This document shows positions 22,710 to 29,553 of a stretch of 45,714 bases of DNA, piece by piece. The stretch covers positions 1 through 45,714 of the forward strand of contig CAYNMC010000008.1 in the NCBI GenBank assembly GCA_964398365.1. Reading direction: 5' to 3'. The number at the start of each line of letters is the position of its first letter. Within the stretch, counting starts at the first letter, position 1. This stretch comes from CAYNMC01 sp964398365 (lineage in GTDB: Bacteria; Patescibacteriota; Microgenomatia; UBA1400; CAYNMC01). The notes beneath the pieces were generated by a model. The model was not told the DNA's origin. It worked only from the letters and a program-made list of their open reading frames with translations, and searched no databases. The position numbers were made by a program, and so were the translations under genes.

Positions 22710-23673
22710 AAAATCACCACGTTGGTTAAAAGAGCAGATTGAGCGAAGGAAACAGCTTCGGCGCCGTTTTTACCGATTTTTTTTCCTCTTTCTTATGTTC
22801 CTGTTTTTAATTTTGGGCAGTTTTAAGCTCTGGCGTTTTTTGCAGCAGAGCGTTTGGGATGGCAAAAATAATTTTAATTTTGTGTTATGGTGTGAGAATC
22901 AATTTTATGTGGTTTCTTATCGTTCAGGCACAGAAGAGATTAACCTTCTTGAGGTTTCACCGGAAACCTATTTGCCTTTAGCCAAGGGCTTTGGCGAATA
23001 TCGCGCCAGTGCCATTTGGCAACTGGGCCAGACAGAAAAATTTGGCGGCGGTCAATTACTCGCCTTATCCACGCAATATTTTTTGGGTGTTCCCATTCAG
23101 GGGTGGGGGAGAATCAAGACGAAAATCAGCAAGAAAAATTTATGGTTTTTAACCGCTAAATTATTATTCACCAAAGAAAAAAATCTCCATCCTTGGGATT
23201 TGTTAAGATTTTTGTTTAAAATTCAGCGGTTGGCGATGACCAAAACTAACTTTTACAGTTTAGATAAAACCCGGGCCGGAGAAGAAATTGAACTGCCTGA
23301 CGGTCAACGTGCTTTTAAAATTAAAGCGGCCTTTTTGGATAATTTAGTGAAAGATCTTTATAAAGACGCGGCAGTTTTAGATGAGGGCATTATTTGGGCG
23401 GTGATTAACCAAAGCCAACACACAGGCTTGGCGAGGCAAGTGGCGAGATTGATAGATAACCTTGGGGGCGAAGTCACGGCTTTTTATGAAAAACCTTTAA
23501 GGGTTGCCGAAGGGATTTATTGCGGTCAGCCTCTTCTCTGTCAGACTTATACCGTGAGACTCTTAAGCCGCAGTTTAAATCTTCCTTTAAAATGGGAAAC
23601 TTTGTCTGAAAGCCGGGCCGAAGCGGTGATTGTCGTTGGTGAAAATTATTGGCAGTTTTTTCATCAAAAATGA
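22696..23673 (+). CDS. LytR/CpsA/Psr-like protein with LytR C-terminal domain
   Basis: This is a membrane-anchored envelope protein. A basic N-terminus (EQIERRKQLRRRFYRF) precedes one membrane segment near residues 26-48 (FFLFLMFLFLILGSFKLWRF). The middle (about residues 60-160) has the layout of an LCP domain but with weak conservation, so the phosphotransferase activity on glycan precursors is doubtful. The C-terminal region IIWAVINQSQHTGLARQVARL resembles the LytR_C domain (VlNgt...GlA...). It overlaps the pseudouridine synthase by 14 bases. It is convergent with the TPR gene. Confidence 0.6.
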   Translation: MTINKKSPRWLKEQIERRKQLRRRFYRFFFLFLMFLFLILGSFKLWRFLQQSVWDGKNNFNFVLWCENQFYVVSYRSGTEEINLLEVSPETYLPLAKGFGEYRASAIWQLGQTEKFGGGQLLALSTQYFLGVPIQGWGRIKTKISKKNLWFLTAKLLFTKEKNLHPWDLLRFLFKIQRLAMTKTNFYSLDKTRAGEEIELPDGQRAFKIKAAFLDNLVKDLYKDAAVLDEGIIWAVINQSQHTGLARQVARLIDNLGGEVTAFYEKPLRVAEGIYCGQPLLCQTYTVRLLSRSLNLPLKWETLSESRAEAVIVVGENYWQFFHQK

Positions 23674-23678
23674 GAATT

Positions 23679-24395
23679 TTACTCTTCAAAAGAATCCTCT
23701 TCAACTTCTTCAACTTCTTCTAAGTGAGGATTTTTTTCTGGCAAAATCTCTACCGGCAGGAAAGTTTGGTATTCATCATTAAGATTTTTTTGCGGAAATG
23801 AAGGGATTTGTAAATTACGCTTGCTTCTTTTGACTTCGCGGATAAAAATTTGGAGTTTTTCTTTATCAACCACACGGATATAAGCTTCATACTTATTGCC
23901 CGTTCGACAAAGTTTGATAAGGCGAAAGGCTAAATCATCAGGTAAACGTCCTAAGTATCTGCCGTTTTTAGTAACAGTGATCGAATTTGGATTAATCATT
24001 AATTCTACTGGTTCGCCTACCTCCAGAGTGGCTAATTTTTTCTCGTCAGTGACCCGCACCAACCAGACACTTTTGGTTTTACCGGGTTCTTCCAAAAAGA
24101 GAGCCGTGGGCGTCCAGAAGTTTTTGGCAAGATTACCATTTTTAAAGTTTTTAAGTCTTGTTAAATTCCGTTTGGCAATCGGATTATATCTGTCTTCTTT
24201 AAGGACTTGCCGATAATATTTTTTAGCTAAGCTGATTTTATTGAGATAGGTATAAGCTTTAGCCAAGCGGAGGCGGGCGTTGATATCTTTAGGTTCAAGT
24301 TTTAAGATTTCAAGATTGGTGTTAACCGCTGTCTCCCATTGACCATGAATGGCTGCTTGAATGGCTTTTTGATTAAGCAGGGCAAGGTCAGACAT
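23679..24395 (-). CDS. TPR protein with a small beta-rich C-terminal domain
   Basis: The N-terminal 85 residues form about two tetratricopeptide repeats (AIHGQWETAVNTNLEILKLE, ARLRLAKAYTYLNKISLAKK), typical scaffold motifs. The middle, residues 100-180, is a small beta domain (VGEPVELMINPNSITVTKNG) with GRYLGRLPDDLAFRL, reminiscent of HIRAN-type folds; this match is tentative. The tail is strongly acidic (EEVEEVEEDSFEE). The promoter is TTGACA (minus strand, 24436-24431), 17 bp, TATTCT (24413-24408), with the ATG 12 nt on. The role is unknown. It is divergent from yebC. Confidence 0.6.
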   Translation of the reverse strand: MSDLALLNQKAIQAAIHGQWETAVNTNLEILKLEPKDINARLRLAKAYTYLNKISLAKKYYRQVLKEDRYNPIAKRNLTRLKNFKNGNLAKNFWTPTALFLEEPGKTKSVWLVRVTDEKKLATLEVGEPVELMINPNSITVTKNGRYLGRLPDDLAFRLIKLCRTGNKYEAYIRVVDKEKLQIFIREVKRSKRNLQIPSFPQKNLNDEYQTFLPVEILPEKNPHLEEVEEVEEDSFEE

Positions 24396-24407
24396 TTTGA
24401 TTAATCA

Positions 24408-24447
24408 AGAATACTCACTCCCAAAGTAATTGTCAATATGTTAAAAT
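24408..24447. promoter_or_regulatory. Divergent promoters of the TPR gene and yebC
   Basis: Leftward: TTGACA (24436-24431), 17-bp spacer, TATTCT (24413-24408), 12 nt to the ATG at 24395. Rightward: extended -10 TGTTAAAAT (TAAAAT 24442-24447), 7 nt to the ATG at 24455, without a -35 at the standard spacing. The rightward transcript is predicted to be leaderless. Confidence 0.5.
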
Positions 24448-24454
24448 TAAATTG

Positions 24455-25171
24455 ATGTCTGGACATTCTCATGCCGCCACGATTAGACGAGATAAAGAAG
24501 CGACCGATGCCAAAAAGGGAGCCGCTTTTTCTAAAATCGGTCGTTTAATTACTGTTGCCGTCAAGGAAAGCGGCGGGATTGCCGACCCGGATAAAAATGC
24601 CAAGCTCAAACTCGCTTTGGAAAAAGCAAAAGAGGTAAATATGCCTAAAGACAATATCGAACGGGCAATAGAGCGGGGTTTGGGAAAAACCGGCGGTGCA
24701 GCCCTGGAAAGTATTACTTACGAAGGTTACGGCCCGGCGGGAACAGCTTTTGTGGTGGAGTGTATTACCGATAACCGTAATCGTACCGGTGCCGAAATTA
24801 AAAACTTATTCACGCAAGCTGGGGGTAACCTTGCAGAACCAGGAGCCGCCAGTCATTTTTTTGAGAGAAAAGGCTTGATTAAGGTTATGAAAGAAGTCGG
24901 GGTAGAAGAGCAGATGTTAAAACTGATTGATTTTGGAGCTGAAGATATTCAGGAAGCAGGGGATTGTCTTGAAGTTTTTGTGTCTCTTAACCTCTTGGAT
25001 GAATTAAAGAAAAAAATTACGGCAGCGCAATTTAAAATTCAAAGCAGCGAGATGATTTTACGGCCAAAGACAAAACTTTCACTTTCGGAAACTGAGTTAG
25101 AGAAGGTGAGTAAGTTTCAGCAAAGACTTTTAAACCACGATGATGTCCAGAAGGTGTTCATCAACCTTTAA
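24455..25171 (+). CDS. yebC: YebC/PmpR-family protein
   Basis: YebC-type proteins act as transcriptional regulators or, as shown recently for some members, as factors that help ribosomes at proline-rich stretches. The N-terminus MSGHSHAATIRRDKEATDAKKG matches the classic MSGHSKWatIKhkKaa.D.kRG. Later motifs NMPKDNIERAIERG, YEGYGPAGTAFVVE and NRNRTGAEI are intact. The length is 238 aa. The ATG at 24455 lies 7 nt after TAAAAT; an in-frame TTG one codon earlier is less likely. There is no Shine-Dalgarno site. Confidence 0.94.
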   Translation: MSGHSHAATIRRDKEATDAKKGAAFSKIGRLITVAVKESGGIADPDKNAKLKLALEKAKEVNMPKDNIERAIERGLGKTGGAALESITYEGYGPAGTAFVVECITDNRNRTGAEIKNLFTQAGGNLAEPGAASHFFERKGLIKVMKEVGVEEQMLKLIDFGAEDIQEAGDCLEVFVSLNLLDELKKKITAAQFKIQSSEMILRPKTKLSLSETELEKVSKFQQRLLNHDDVQKVFINL

Positions 25172-25188
25172 GGGCTAAAAGAGCCACT

Positions 25189-25968
25189 ATGCTTTGGACC
25201 AAACGAGCTCATTTTATTTTAACGGCATTGGTTTTGAGTTTAGGCCTTTTGGCGATCCAACTGGTGACTTATAGTTGGCGCTATCAGGCAATTTTGGTTT
25301 TAAGCTTTTTGACTTATATTCTTTCCGCTTGGGTTTTATATGAAGAACTGAGTGATGTCAAGTGGCTGACTTGTTTAATTTTGCCTTGCGCTTATACCGC
25401 CGGCGTTGCCCTGTTTTATTTTTTATTACCAGAGAGGATTCTTAGCAGAGTGGCAATTTTAATCGCTTTCGGTATTGGGATGTATGCGATTCTGCTTACC
25501 GAAAACATTTTCAGTATCGCTGCAGTAAAAACCATTCAGTTGTTGAGGGCTGCGCAAGCGGTAAGTTTGCTGATGAGTTTGATTACTGCTTTTTTTCTTT
25601 ATGACACCATTTTTTCTTTTAAATTTCAATTAATTTTTAATTTTCTTTTTGTTTTTCTGGTTTCCTTGCCTTTATTTTTCCAAGCATTTTGGACGGTTAC
25701 TTTAACAAAAACTATTGATAAATCAATTTTAATTTACTCATCAGCATTGAGTTTTTTAACAGGAGAGTTGGCTTTGGTTTTGAGTTTTTGGCCCCTGCCC
25801 ATCTTACTCAGCTCGCTTTTTATCGTGGCTTTTTTTTATATCACCGTGAGTCTTATTCAACATCAGCTTACCGGAAGACTTTTTGCCAAGACCTATCAAG
25901 AATATTTGCAAATTGCAGTCGTGGTTTTAATTGTTGTTTATTTTATGGCGAGTTGGGGAGGCTCTTAA
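25189..25968 (+). CDS. Multi-pass membrane protein of unknown function
   Basis: I do not recognise the family. The 259-aa product has about eight hydrophobic helices spread over its length (FILTALVLSLGLLAIQLVTY near the start, LLSSLFIVAFFYITVSLIQH near residue 205). Only short loops connect them and there is no catalytic motif. The polar patch TYQEYLQIAV near residue 235 precedes the last helix. It starts 17 bp after yebC and may be co-transcribed. It borders the 1.1-kb gene-free stretch. Confidence 0.6.
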   Translation: MLWTKRAHFILTALVLSLGLLAIQLVTYSWRYQAILVLSFLTYILSAWVLYEELSDVKWLTCLILPCAYTAGVALFYFLLPERILSRVAILIAFGIGMYAILLTENIFSIAAVKTIQLLRAAQAVSLLMSLITAFFLYDTIFSFKFQLIFNFLFVFLVSLPLFFQAFWTVTLTKTIDKSILIYSSALSFLTGELALVLSFWPLPILLSSLFIVAFFYITVSLIQHQLTGRLFAKTYQEYLQIAVVVLIVVYFMASWGGS

Positions 25969-26520
25969 AAATTTTGAGCGCGGTTTTCACGAAAGAGCAG
26001 GGAAGTTTTCACGATTTATCAGTCTAAAATTGATGATGCTAAAATTATATGAACTTCATTCTTGGTAACTGACTTTGGCTTTTTTTCGGTTTTATCATTG
26101 ATATATTTTGATATAGTTTACTTTAAATAATTTATAGAGTTGGTCCTGCTTCCCAGAGGAGAGCTTTGTCTTACTACATATTTTCTATGTTTTTAACTGT
26201 GGAAAAACTGACCTTTCGGGAGGGAGATAAAATAAATAAAAAATAATAAATAAAAATAAGACTAAATTTAAAATTTTAAAAAACTCAACACGAGCAAATT
26301 TTGAATTTTATTTTTTTCCCGGTTTAAAATTTTAAACTTCTCTTTCGTGGAGAGAAGCCTAAATTATAATTTCGCACAATATACCTTTTACGACATAGTT
26401 TGGGAAAAATGAGAGAGAAGAGGTTTGGTTGCTTGATTTTATTTTTAAAACCTTGACTGAAAAAATTTTTTCGCAAAGATTTAAGTGTTTTTGAAACTTA
26501 GTTATCCTCTTTCCGTAAGG

Positions 26521-26541
26521 GCCGGACTTAAACCGGTTTTT
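26521..26541 (+). terminator. Weak intrinsic terminator in the gap
   Basis: CCGG (26522-26525) and CCGG (26533-26536) pair around a 7-nt loop and are followed directly by TTTTT and more AT-rich sequence. The stem is short (4 GC pairs plus a possible G-U), so this is uncertain. It would end a rightward transcript arising in the preceding AT-rich segment. Confidence 0.3.
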
Positions 26542-26778
26542 AATTTGACTTTATTAAATAAAACCTGAATTTAACAACCTGCGAAGCTTTTTATTTTGCT
26601 CTGGCTTTTTTATATTTTACTTTATGTTCCAGTATATATTTTTATAGTTTAAAATCAAATCGCCCCGCAAATCGGCGCTAGTGAAGAATAACAGAGAAAA
26701 ATTAACTCAAAATCTCTTTGGTTAATCGCGGTTTTAGACTTTTGGTTAGGTGGGTTTTCAGTTTAAATTTGCCGTTTT

Positions 26779-26837
26779 TACCAAAGGTGTTAAGATCACA
26801 TCACCTCCAAGGTGATAATCCCTTGGCACCTTTGGTA
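26779..26837. repeat. Nested palindrome carrying repeat copy 1
   Basis: TACCAAAGGTG (26779-26789) and CACCTTTGGTA (26827-26837) are a perfect 11-bp inverted repeat. Inside, TCACCT-CCA-AGGTGA (26801-26815) is a perfect 6-bp hairpin. Alternative pairing CCAAGG/CCTTGG (26807-26812 with 26821-26826) is possible. Bases 26786-26819 match the last 34 bases of the window (reverse strand) at 31 of 34 positions. The layout suits a transposase- or recombinase-recognised palindrome or a MITE/REP-like unit. Confidence 0.6.
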
Positions 26838-26863
26838 GCTCATGATTAAAAAGGATGTGAGCT
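26837..26863 (+). other. Second hairpin beside repeat copy 1
   Basis: AGCTCA (26837-26842) and TGAGCT (26858-26863) form a 6-bp stem directly abutting the nested palindrome. A T-run (GCTTTTTT) follows about 13 bases later at 26875-26882. Together they could make a structured RNA with a 3' end here, but no promoter is evident. Confidence 0.25.
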
Positions 26864-26946
26864 TAAGGAGATGTGCTTTTTTAATTCGTGGTGTGGCTTT
26901 TTCCAAGTTTCCAAAGTTGTTAGCTTTATTAATTAGTCGCACAATC

Positions 26947-26976
26947 TTGACTTGTCTTAGTTAAAGGCCTTATACT
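26947..26976 (+). promoter_or_regulatory. Promoter upstream of the tyrosine recombinase
   Basis: TTGACT (26947-26952), 18-bp spacer, TATACT (26971-26976). It would give a leader of about 180 nt to the ATG at 27166. The leader contains GATTTAG/CTAAATT inverted sequences and the palindrome TTGATATATCAA at 27066-27077. Confidence 0.5.
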
Positions 26977-27065
26977 AGATTTAGTGTTTTTAATTTTAAG
27001 CTAACCCTAAATTTAGCCGAAATTATAAGAGAAGAAAAATTAATAAAAACCTGAATAAAATCAAC

Positions 27066-27077
27066 TTGATATATCAA
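27066..27077. promoter_or_regulatory. Palindrome TTGATATATCAA upstream of the recombinase
   Basis: A perfect 12-bp dyad lies about 90 bp before the recombinase ATG at 27166. It may be an operator for the recombinase gene or part of a recombination core. It is too short to call a dif site. Confidence 0.25.
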
Positions 27078-27165
27078 TAAGAAAAAGCCGATGACTTTAT
27101 TTGGCAGTTTTAAAACTTGATTGCTAAATAAAAACGAATTATTTACGAAAAATTTAGAGAGAAAG

Positions 27166-28122
27166 ATGAAAAAAAATAAAATTACAAAAATTAGACAGAA
27201 GCTTAATCAGTATTTGGAATATCTTGAGTTAGCGCGTAATGTTTCTTCCTATACCATCCGTAATTATAAACATTATCTTGAGGATTTTGCTTTATGGATC
27301 AATCAAAAATATGGAGATGTAGCCTTGGCGAAAATTGATAGCGAAAAAATTCGCCAATATCGGTTACATCTCCGTCGCTATCTTAACCCGCAGGGATTAC
27401 CGCTCAAGCGGGTGACCCAAAGCTATTATTTAATTGCCCTGCGTTCCTTTTTAAAATGGCTCATTAGGAACGATGAACCTGTAATTGCTCCTGAAAAAAT
27501 TGAATTGCCCAAAAGCGAAAGTCGATCCTTAAAATTTTTGACGCGTCAACAGATAGAACAGTTACTTGCTCAACCCAAAATTAGCAAGTTGCAAGGTTTG
27601 CGAGATAAGGCTATTTTGGAAGTGCTTTTTTCTACGGGATTGCGGGTCTCGGAACTGGTGAAACTTAATCGTGATCAGATTAATTTTGAATCTTGTGAGT
27701 TTGGCGTGATTGGCAAGGGCCAAAAACCGCGCGTGGTTTTCCTTTCAGAAAGGGCAGCCTACTGGTTAAAGAAATACCTTAGTCAAAGAAAAGACCACTC
27801 CCCTGCTCTCTTTATCAATCATCACTTTAAAAGCAAAGAAAAAATTCTTTCTAAAAATGAATTAGAAAGATTGAGACTCTCTGTGCGTTCGGTTCAACGT
27901 TTAGTGGACCGTTACTGCCGAAGCGCCAAATTACCCATAAAAATTTCTCCTCATGGTTTACGTCATTCTTTTGCCACGGATTTACTGGCCGCGGGCGCTG
28001 ATTTGCGTTCGGTTCAAGAGATGCTTGGCCATAAAAACTTGGTGACCACCCAAATTTATACTCATGTGACCAACCGCCAACTTAAGGAAGTCCACCGTAA
28101 ATTTCATTCAGGCAATCGCTAG
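27166..28122 (+). CDS. Tyrosine recombinase, XerC/D family
   Basis: Tyrosine recombinases cut and rejoin DNA, for chromosome dimer resolution or for moving an element. The N-terminal SAM-like domain (YLEYLELARNVSSYTIRNYK) is followed by the catalytic domain. All active residues are present, numbered from the ATG at 27166: Arg160 (STGLRVSEL), Lys184 (GKGQKPR), His263 and Arg266 (HGLRHSFATDL), His289 (LGHKNL) and Tyr298 (QIYTHV). The length is 318 aa; a TTG at 27121 is a possible longer start. The coding frame is intact. It is bracketed by inverted copies of a TTAACACC-type repeat (26786-26819 and 28159-28183) and is convergent with the PaaX-type gene. Host Xer and element-borne integrase are both possible. 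Confidence 0.9.
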   Translation: MKKNKITKIRQKLNQYLEYLELARNVSSYTIRNYKHYLEDFALWINQKYGDVALAKIDSEKIRQYRLHLRRYLNPQGLPLKRVTQSYYLIALRSFLKWLIRNDEPVIAPEKIELPKSESRSLKFLTRQQIEQLLAQPKISKLQGLRDKAILEVLFSTGLRVSELVKLNRDQINFESCEFGVIGKGQKPRVVFLSERAAYWLKKYLSQRKDHSPALFINHHFKSKEKILSKNELERLRLSVRSVQRLVDRYCRSAKLPIKISPHGLRHSFATDLLAAGADLRSVQEMLGHKNLVTTQIYTHVTNRQLKEVHRKFHSGNR

Positions 28123-28158
28123 AGTTGTGTGTTCAAAGAATAGGTTATTCACCGACTT

Positions 28159-28183
28159 TTAACACCTCGGCGTTGATATTCTC
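28159..28183 (+). repeat. Diverged repeat copy 2, downstream of the recombinase
   Basis: Starts TTAACACCT and continues CGGCGTTGATATTCTC. It matches the window-end copy (45682-45706) at 19 of 25 positions, in the same orientation, and is inverted relative to copy 1 at 26786-26819. It lies 36 bp after the recombinase stop. The match is partial and could be chance. Confidence 0.4.
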
Positions 28184-28205
28184 AAGCCACCCTTCGGCTC
28201 TCTAC

Positions 28206-28247
28206 TTATTACTTATTTTTCCGCACGTGCGTAATTTTAAGAATTTT
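28206..28247. repeat. Degraded copy of the PaaX-associated dyad, downstream of the gene
   Basis: The core GCACGTGC (28223-28230) is followed by GTAATTTTA. Over 17 bases it matches 15 of those at 29069-29085. The left arm TTATTACTT (28206-28214) resembles the left arm of dyad 1 (TTATTACAT); the right arm is not recognisable. It overlaps the stop codon of the PaaX-type gene. Confidence 0.4.
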
Positions 28248-29049
28248 TAGTGATAGCAAATTTGTTGTACAAATGATAGGCTTTCTCCCCTAGCCAATCG
28301 TCGGGCAGAAGCGGCCAAGGCAGTTGCGGATCGTTTTGAAGAATTGAAAGAAAGCTAAAGTTGGCGGACAACTGGTTGTTCTTATCTTGATGATTCATTT
28401 TCTGGAAGCGTTTGATAAATTCTTGATAGTCGTAATTTAAGTCGGCTAAATTATACACCTCTTCCAGTAAACTTTTTATATCCTTCTCGCCAACGCTGCC
28501 ATCTGGTCCCAAATCAGAGATCAAAATTTGGCCGGGAATTTTTTGTTCTTCAATAAAAGTTTTTATCAGTTTTTTAGGGTTATAGCAAGTTAACCAAACA
28601 CTGTGTTGCAAAGGAGCGCATTTTAATTTTTTTAAAAACTCTCGGAAGACGTCGCGTTTGCCTGCCGGCTTATTGGGAATATCATAACTAATCAGATAGA
28701 TTCGGCCGTCCCAGGTTCTTTTGTGATTATAAACAGGTAAAAAATTATTTAGCCGTTGTTGTCCTTCCTTGGTAATTTTATCAGCGGTGATTAATTCCGT
28801 CTTTAAATTTTTAATCAAGCCTTTACGTTTTAAATCCCATACCGCTTTTTTTAAAGACCGATAATTAATTTTTGCCAAAGTTTCACTGGCAAACCCAAGT
28901 CCCTTATTAGTGGCTTCTTTTTTACCACCAAGAGTGGTACCAAAACCTACACCAAAATAAATCAAGAATAAACTTAAATCGGTAAGATTGGCAATTAGTC
29001 CTTCAGTGATCCTTAATATCTCTTTTGTTAGTTCTGCGTTTTTAGCCAT
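28237..29049 (-). CDS. PaaX-family transcriptional regulator with Cas2-like core
   Basis: The N-terminal winged helix-turn-helix spans about residues 1-100 (NYRSLKKAVWDLKRKGLIKN, then an interaction wing). The central domain, about residues 113-185, starts RIYLISYDIPNKPAGKRDVF and has FLKKLKCAPLQHSVWLTCYN, the Cas2-like ferredoxin fold found in PaaX, with the Asp of YDI kept. The C-terminal part ends DPQLPWPLLPDDWLGEKAYHLY, a PaaX signature. It is 270 aa, near the family length. E. coli PaaX represses phenylacetate genes, but nothing here suggests that pathway. Two tandem dyads lie directly before the start (29051-29161), suggesting autoregulation. The gene is convergent with the recombinase. 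Confidence 0.82.
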   Translation of the reverse strand: MAKNAELTKEILRITEGLIANLTDLSLFLIYFGVGFGTTLGGKKEATNKGLGFASETLAKINYRSLKKAVWDLKRKGLIKNLKTELITADKITKEGQQRLNNFLPVYNHKRTWDGRIYLISYDIPNKPAGKRDVFREFLKKLKCAPLQHSVWLTCYNPKKLIKTFIEEQKIPGQILISDLGPDGSVGEKDIKSLLEEVYNLADLNYDYQEFIKRFQKMNHQDKNNQLSANFSFLSILQNDPQLPWPLLPDDWLGEKAYHLYNKFAITKNS

Positions 29050-29050
29050 A

Positions 29051-29093
29051 TTATTACATAAACTACTTGCACGTGCTGAATTTTATTGTATTA
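29051..29093. promoter_or_regulatory. Dyad 1 upstream of the PaaX-type gene
   Basis: TTATTACAT (29051-29059), 9 bp, GCACGTGC (29069-29076), 8 bp, ATTGTATTA (29085-29093). The left arm is degenerate and lies directly against the ATG at 29049. It is the proximal of two tandem sites, centres 68 bp apart, and likely overlaps the promoter and start. Confidence 0.55.
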
Positions 29094-29118
29094 AGTTTAT
29101 AAAATATCTACGAACTTA

Positions 29119-29161
29119 TAATACAATAAATCGATAGCACGCGTAAGAAAATATTGTATTA
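29119..29161. promoter_or_regulatory. Dyad 2 upstream of the PaaX-type gene
   Basis: TAATACAAT (29119-29127), 9 bp, GCACGCGT (29137-29144), 8 bp, ATTGTATTA (29153-29161). The outer arms are perfectly complementary; the centre is nearly palindromic. It has the same layout as the dyad at 16537-16576, supporting a shared binding protein. Confidence 0.6.
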
Positions 29162-29220
29162 AAAGGTGAGGTTTTTTATTTACCTTTGGGAGATAGTTTT
29201 TCTGACGCGGAGAAGATTTC

Positions 29221-29533
29221 TTAAACTTTGAGAAAAATGACGGCTGAACCAGTCAATAAGCCAGCGGCAGCCAGGGGATCTCGTGCATAAATAGTGACCG
29301 CGCCTGCCTCTTCCCTTAGGTTTTGCAGTTCTTGGTTATAGCTTGTTTGAGGGCGAGAATCTTTTGTGGCATTTAATTGTTTCCGGAGCGGTTCATCCAT
29401 AATTATTTGTTGCGCGGCTTCCACCGATAGTTTACCAAATGCTACGCCGCTACCCAAGGTCGCTGCAAACCAGCCTAAAAACTCTCGCCGGCTATAACGA
29501 GGGGGTGTTTCCTGTTGTTCTACCGTAAGGCAT
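29221..29533 (-). pseudogene. Frameshifted small ORF with a twin-arginine signal
   Basis: An ATG at 29533 opens a frame (MPYGRTTGNTP) that stops after 13 codons. The next frame reads YSRREFLGWFAATLGSGVAF, a good Tat signal (SRREFLG), but has no start codon upstream. Removing one base from the run of five C (minus strand; 29505-29501) joins the two into a 103-aa protein. The remainder is EAAQQIIMDEPLRKQLNATK and ends in a hydrophobic stretch (PLAAAGLLTGSAVIFLKV). It follows gyrA by 20 bp on the same strand. A real frameshift, a sequencing or assembly error, phase variation or a +1 slip at CCC are all possible. Its function is unknown. Confidence 0.5.
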
Positions 29534-29553
29534 AATTATATAAACTCTTTATT

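Larger units (their letters stand above)
25969..27165. other. 1.2-kb AT-rich gap without recognised genes
   Basis: No convincing ORF is present on either strand. The stretch holds several AT-rich palindromes (TTTAAAATTTTAAA near 26268 and 26323) and the hairpin CTTCTCT/AGAGAAG at 26337-26357. It also holds a weak terminator at 26521-26541, the strong nested palindrome at 26779-26837, a second hairpin at 26837-26863, a promoter at 26947-26976 and the palindrome TTGATATATCAA at 27066-27077. It may host an untranslated RNA or be the end of a mobile element. I see no tmRNA, RNase P or SRP signature. Confidence 0.6.

Noticed and set aside
26140..26230. A possible structured RNA with crossing pairs GGTC/GACC and CTTCCC/GGGAGG (pseudoknot-like)
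   Set aside because: Stems are short, one relies on G-U pairing, and no promoter or terminator frames them. I could not separate it from chance.
26190..26300. Possible replication origin: TGTGGAAAA at 26198-26206 (one mismatch to the DnaA box) beside an AT-rich block, near gyrB-gyrA
   Set aside because: Only one near-match to a DnaA box was seen, and no dnaA or dnaN lies nearby. AT-richness alone is not enough. A genome-wide GC-skew plot would decide it.
27066..27077. TTGATATATCAA as a dif site for the tyrosine recombinase
   Set aside because: Dif sites are about 28 bp with two 11-bp arms. This is a 12-bp palindrome without extended arms.
26000..27120. tmRNA, RNase P RNA, SRP RNA or 6S RNA in the long gap
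   Set aside because: No tRNA-like end with an ALAA-type tag, no RNase P core (GAGGAAAGTCC-like), no SRP GGAAGCAGCC-type hairpin and no 6S-type long bulged hairpin were found.
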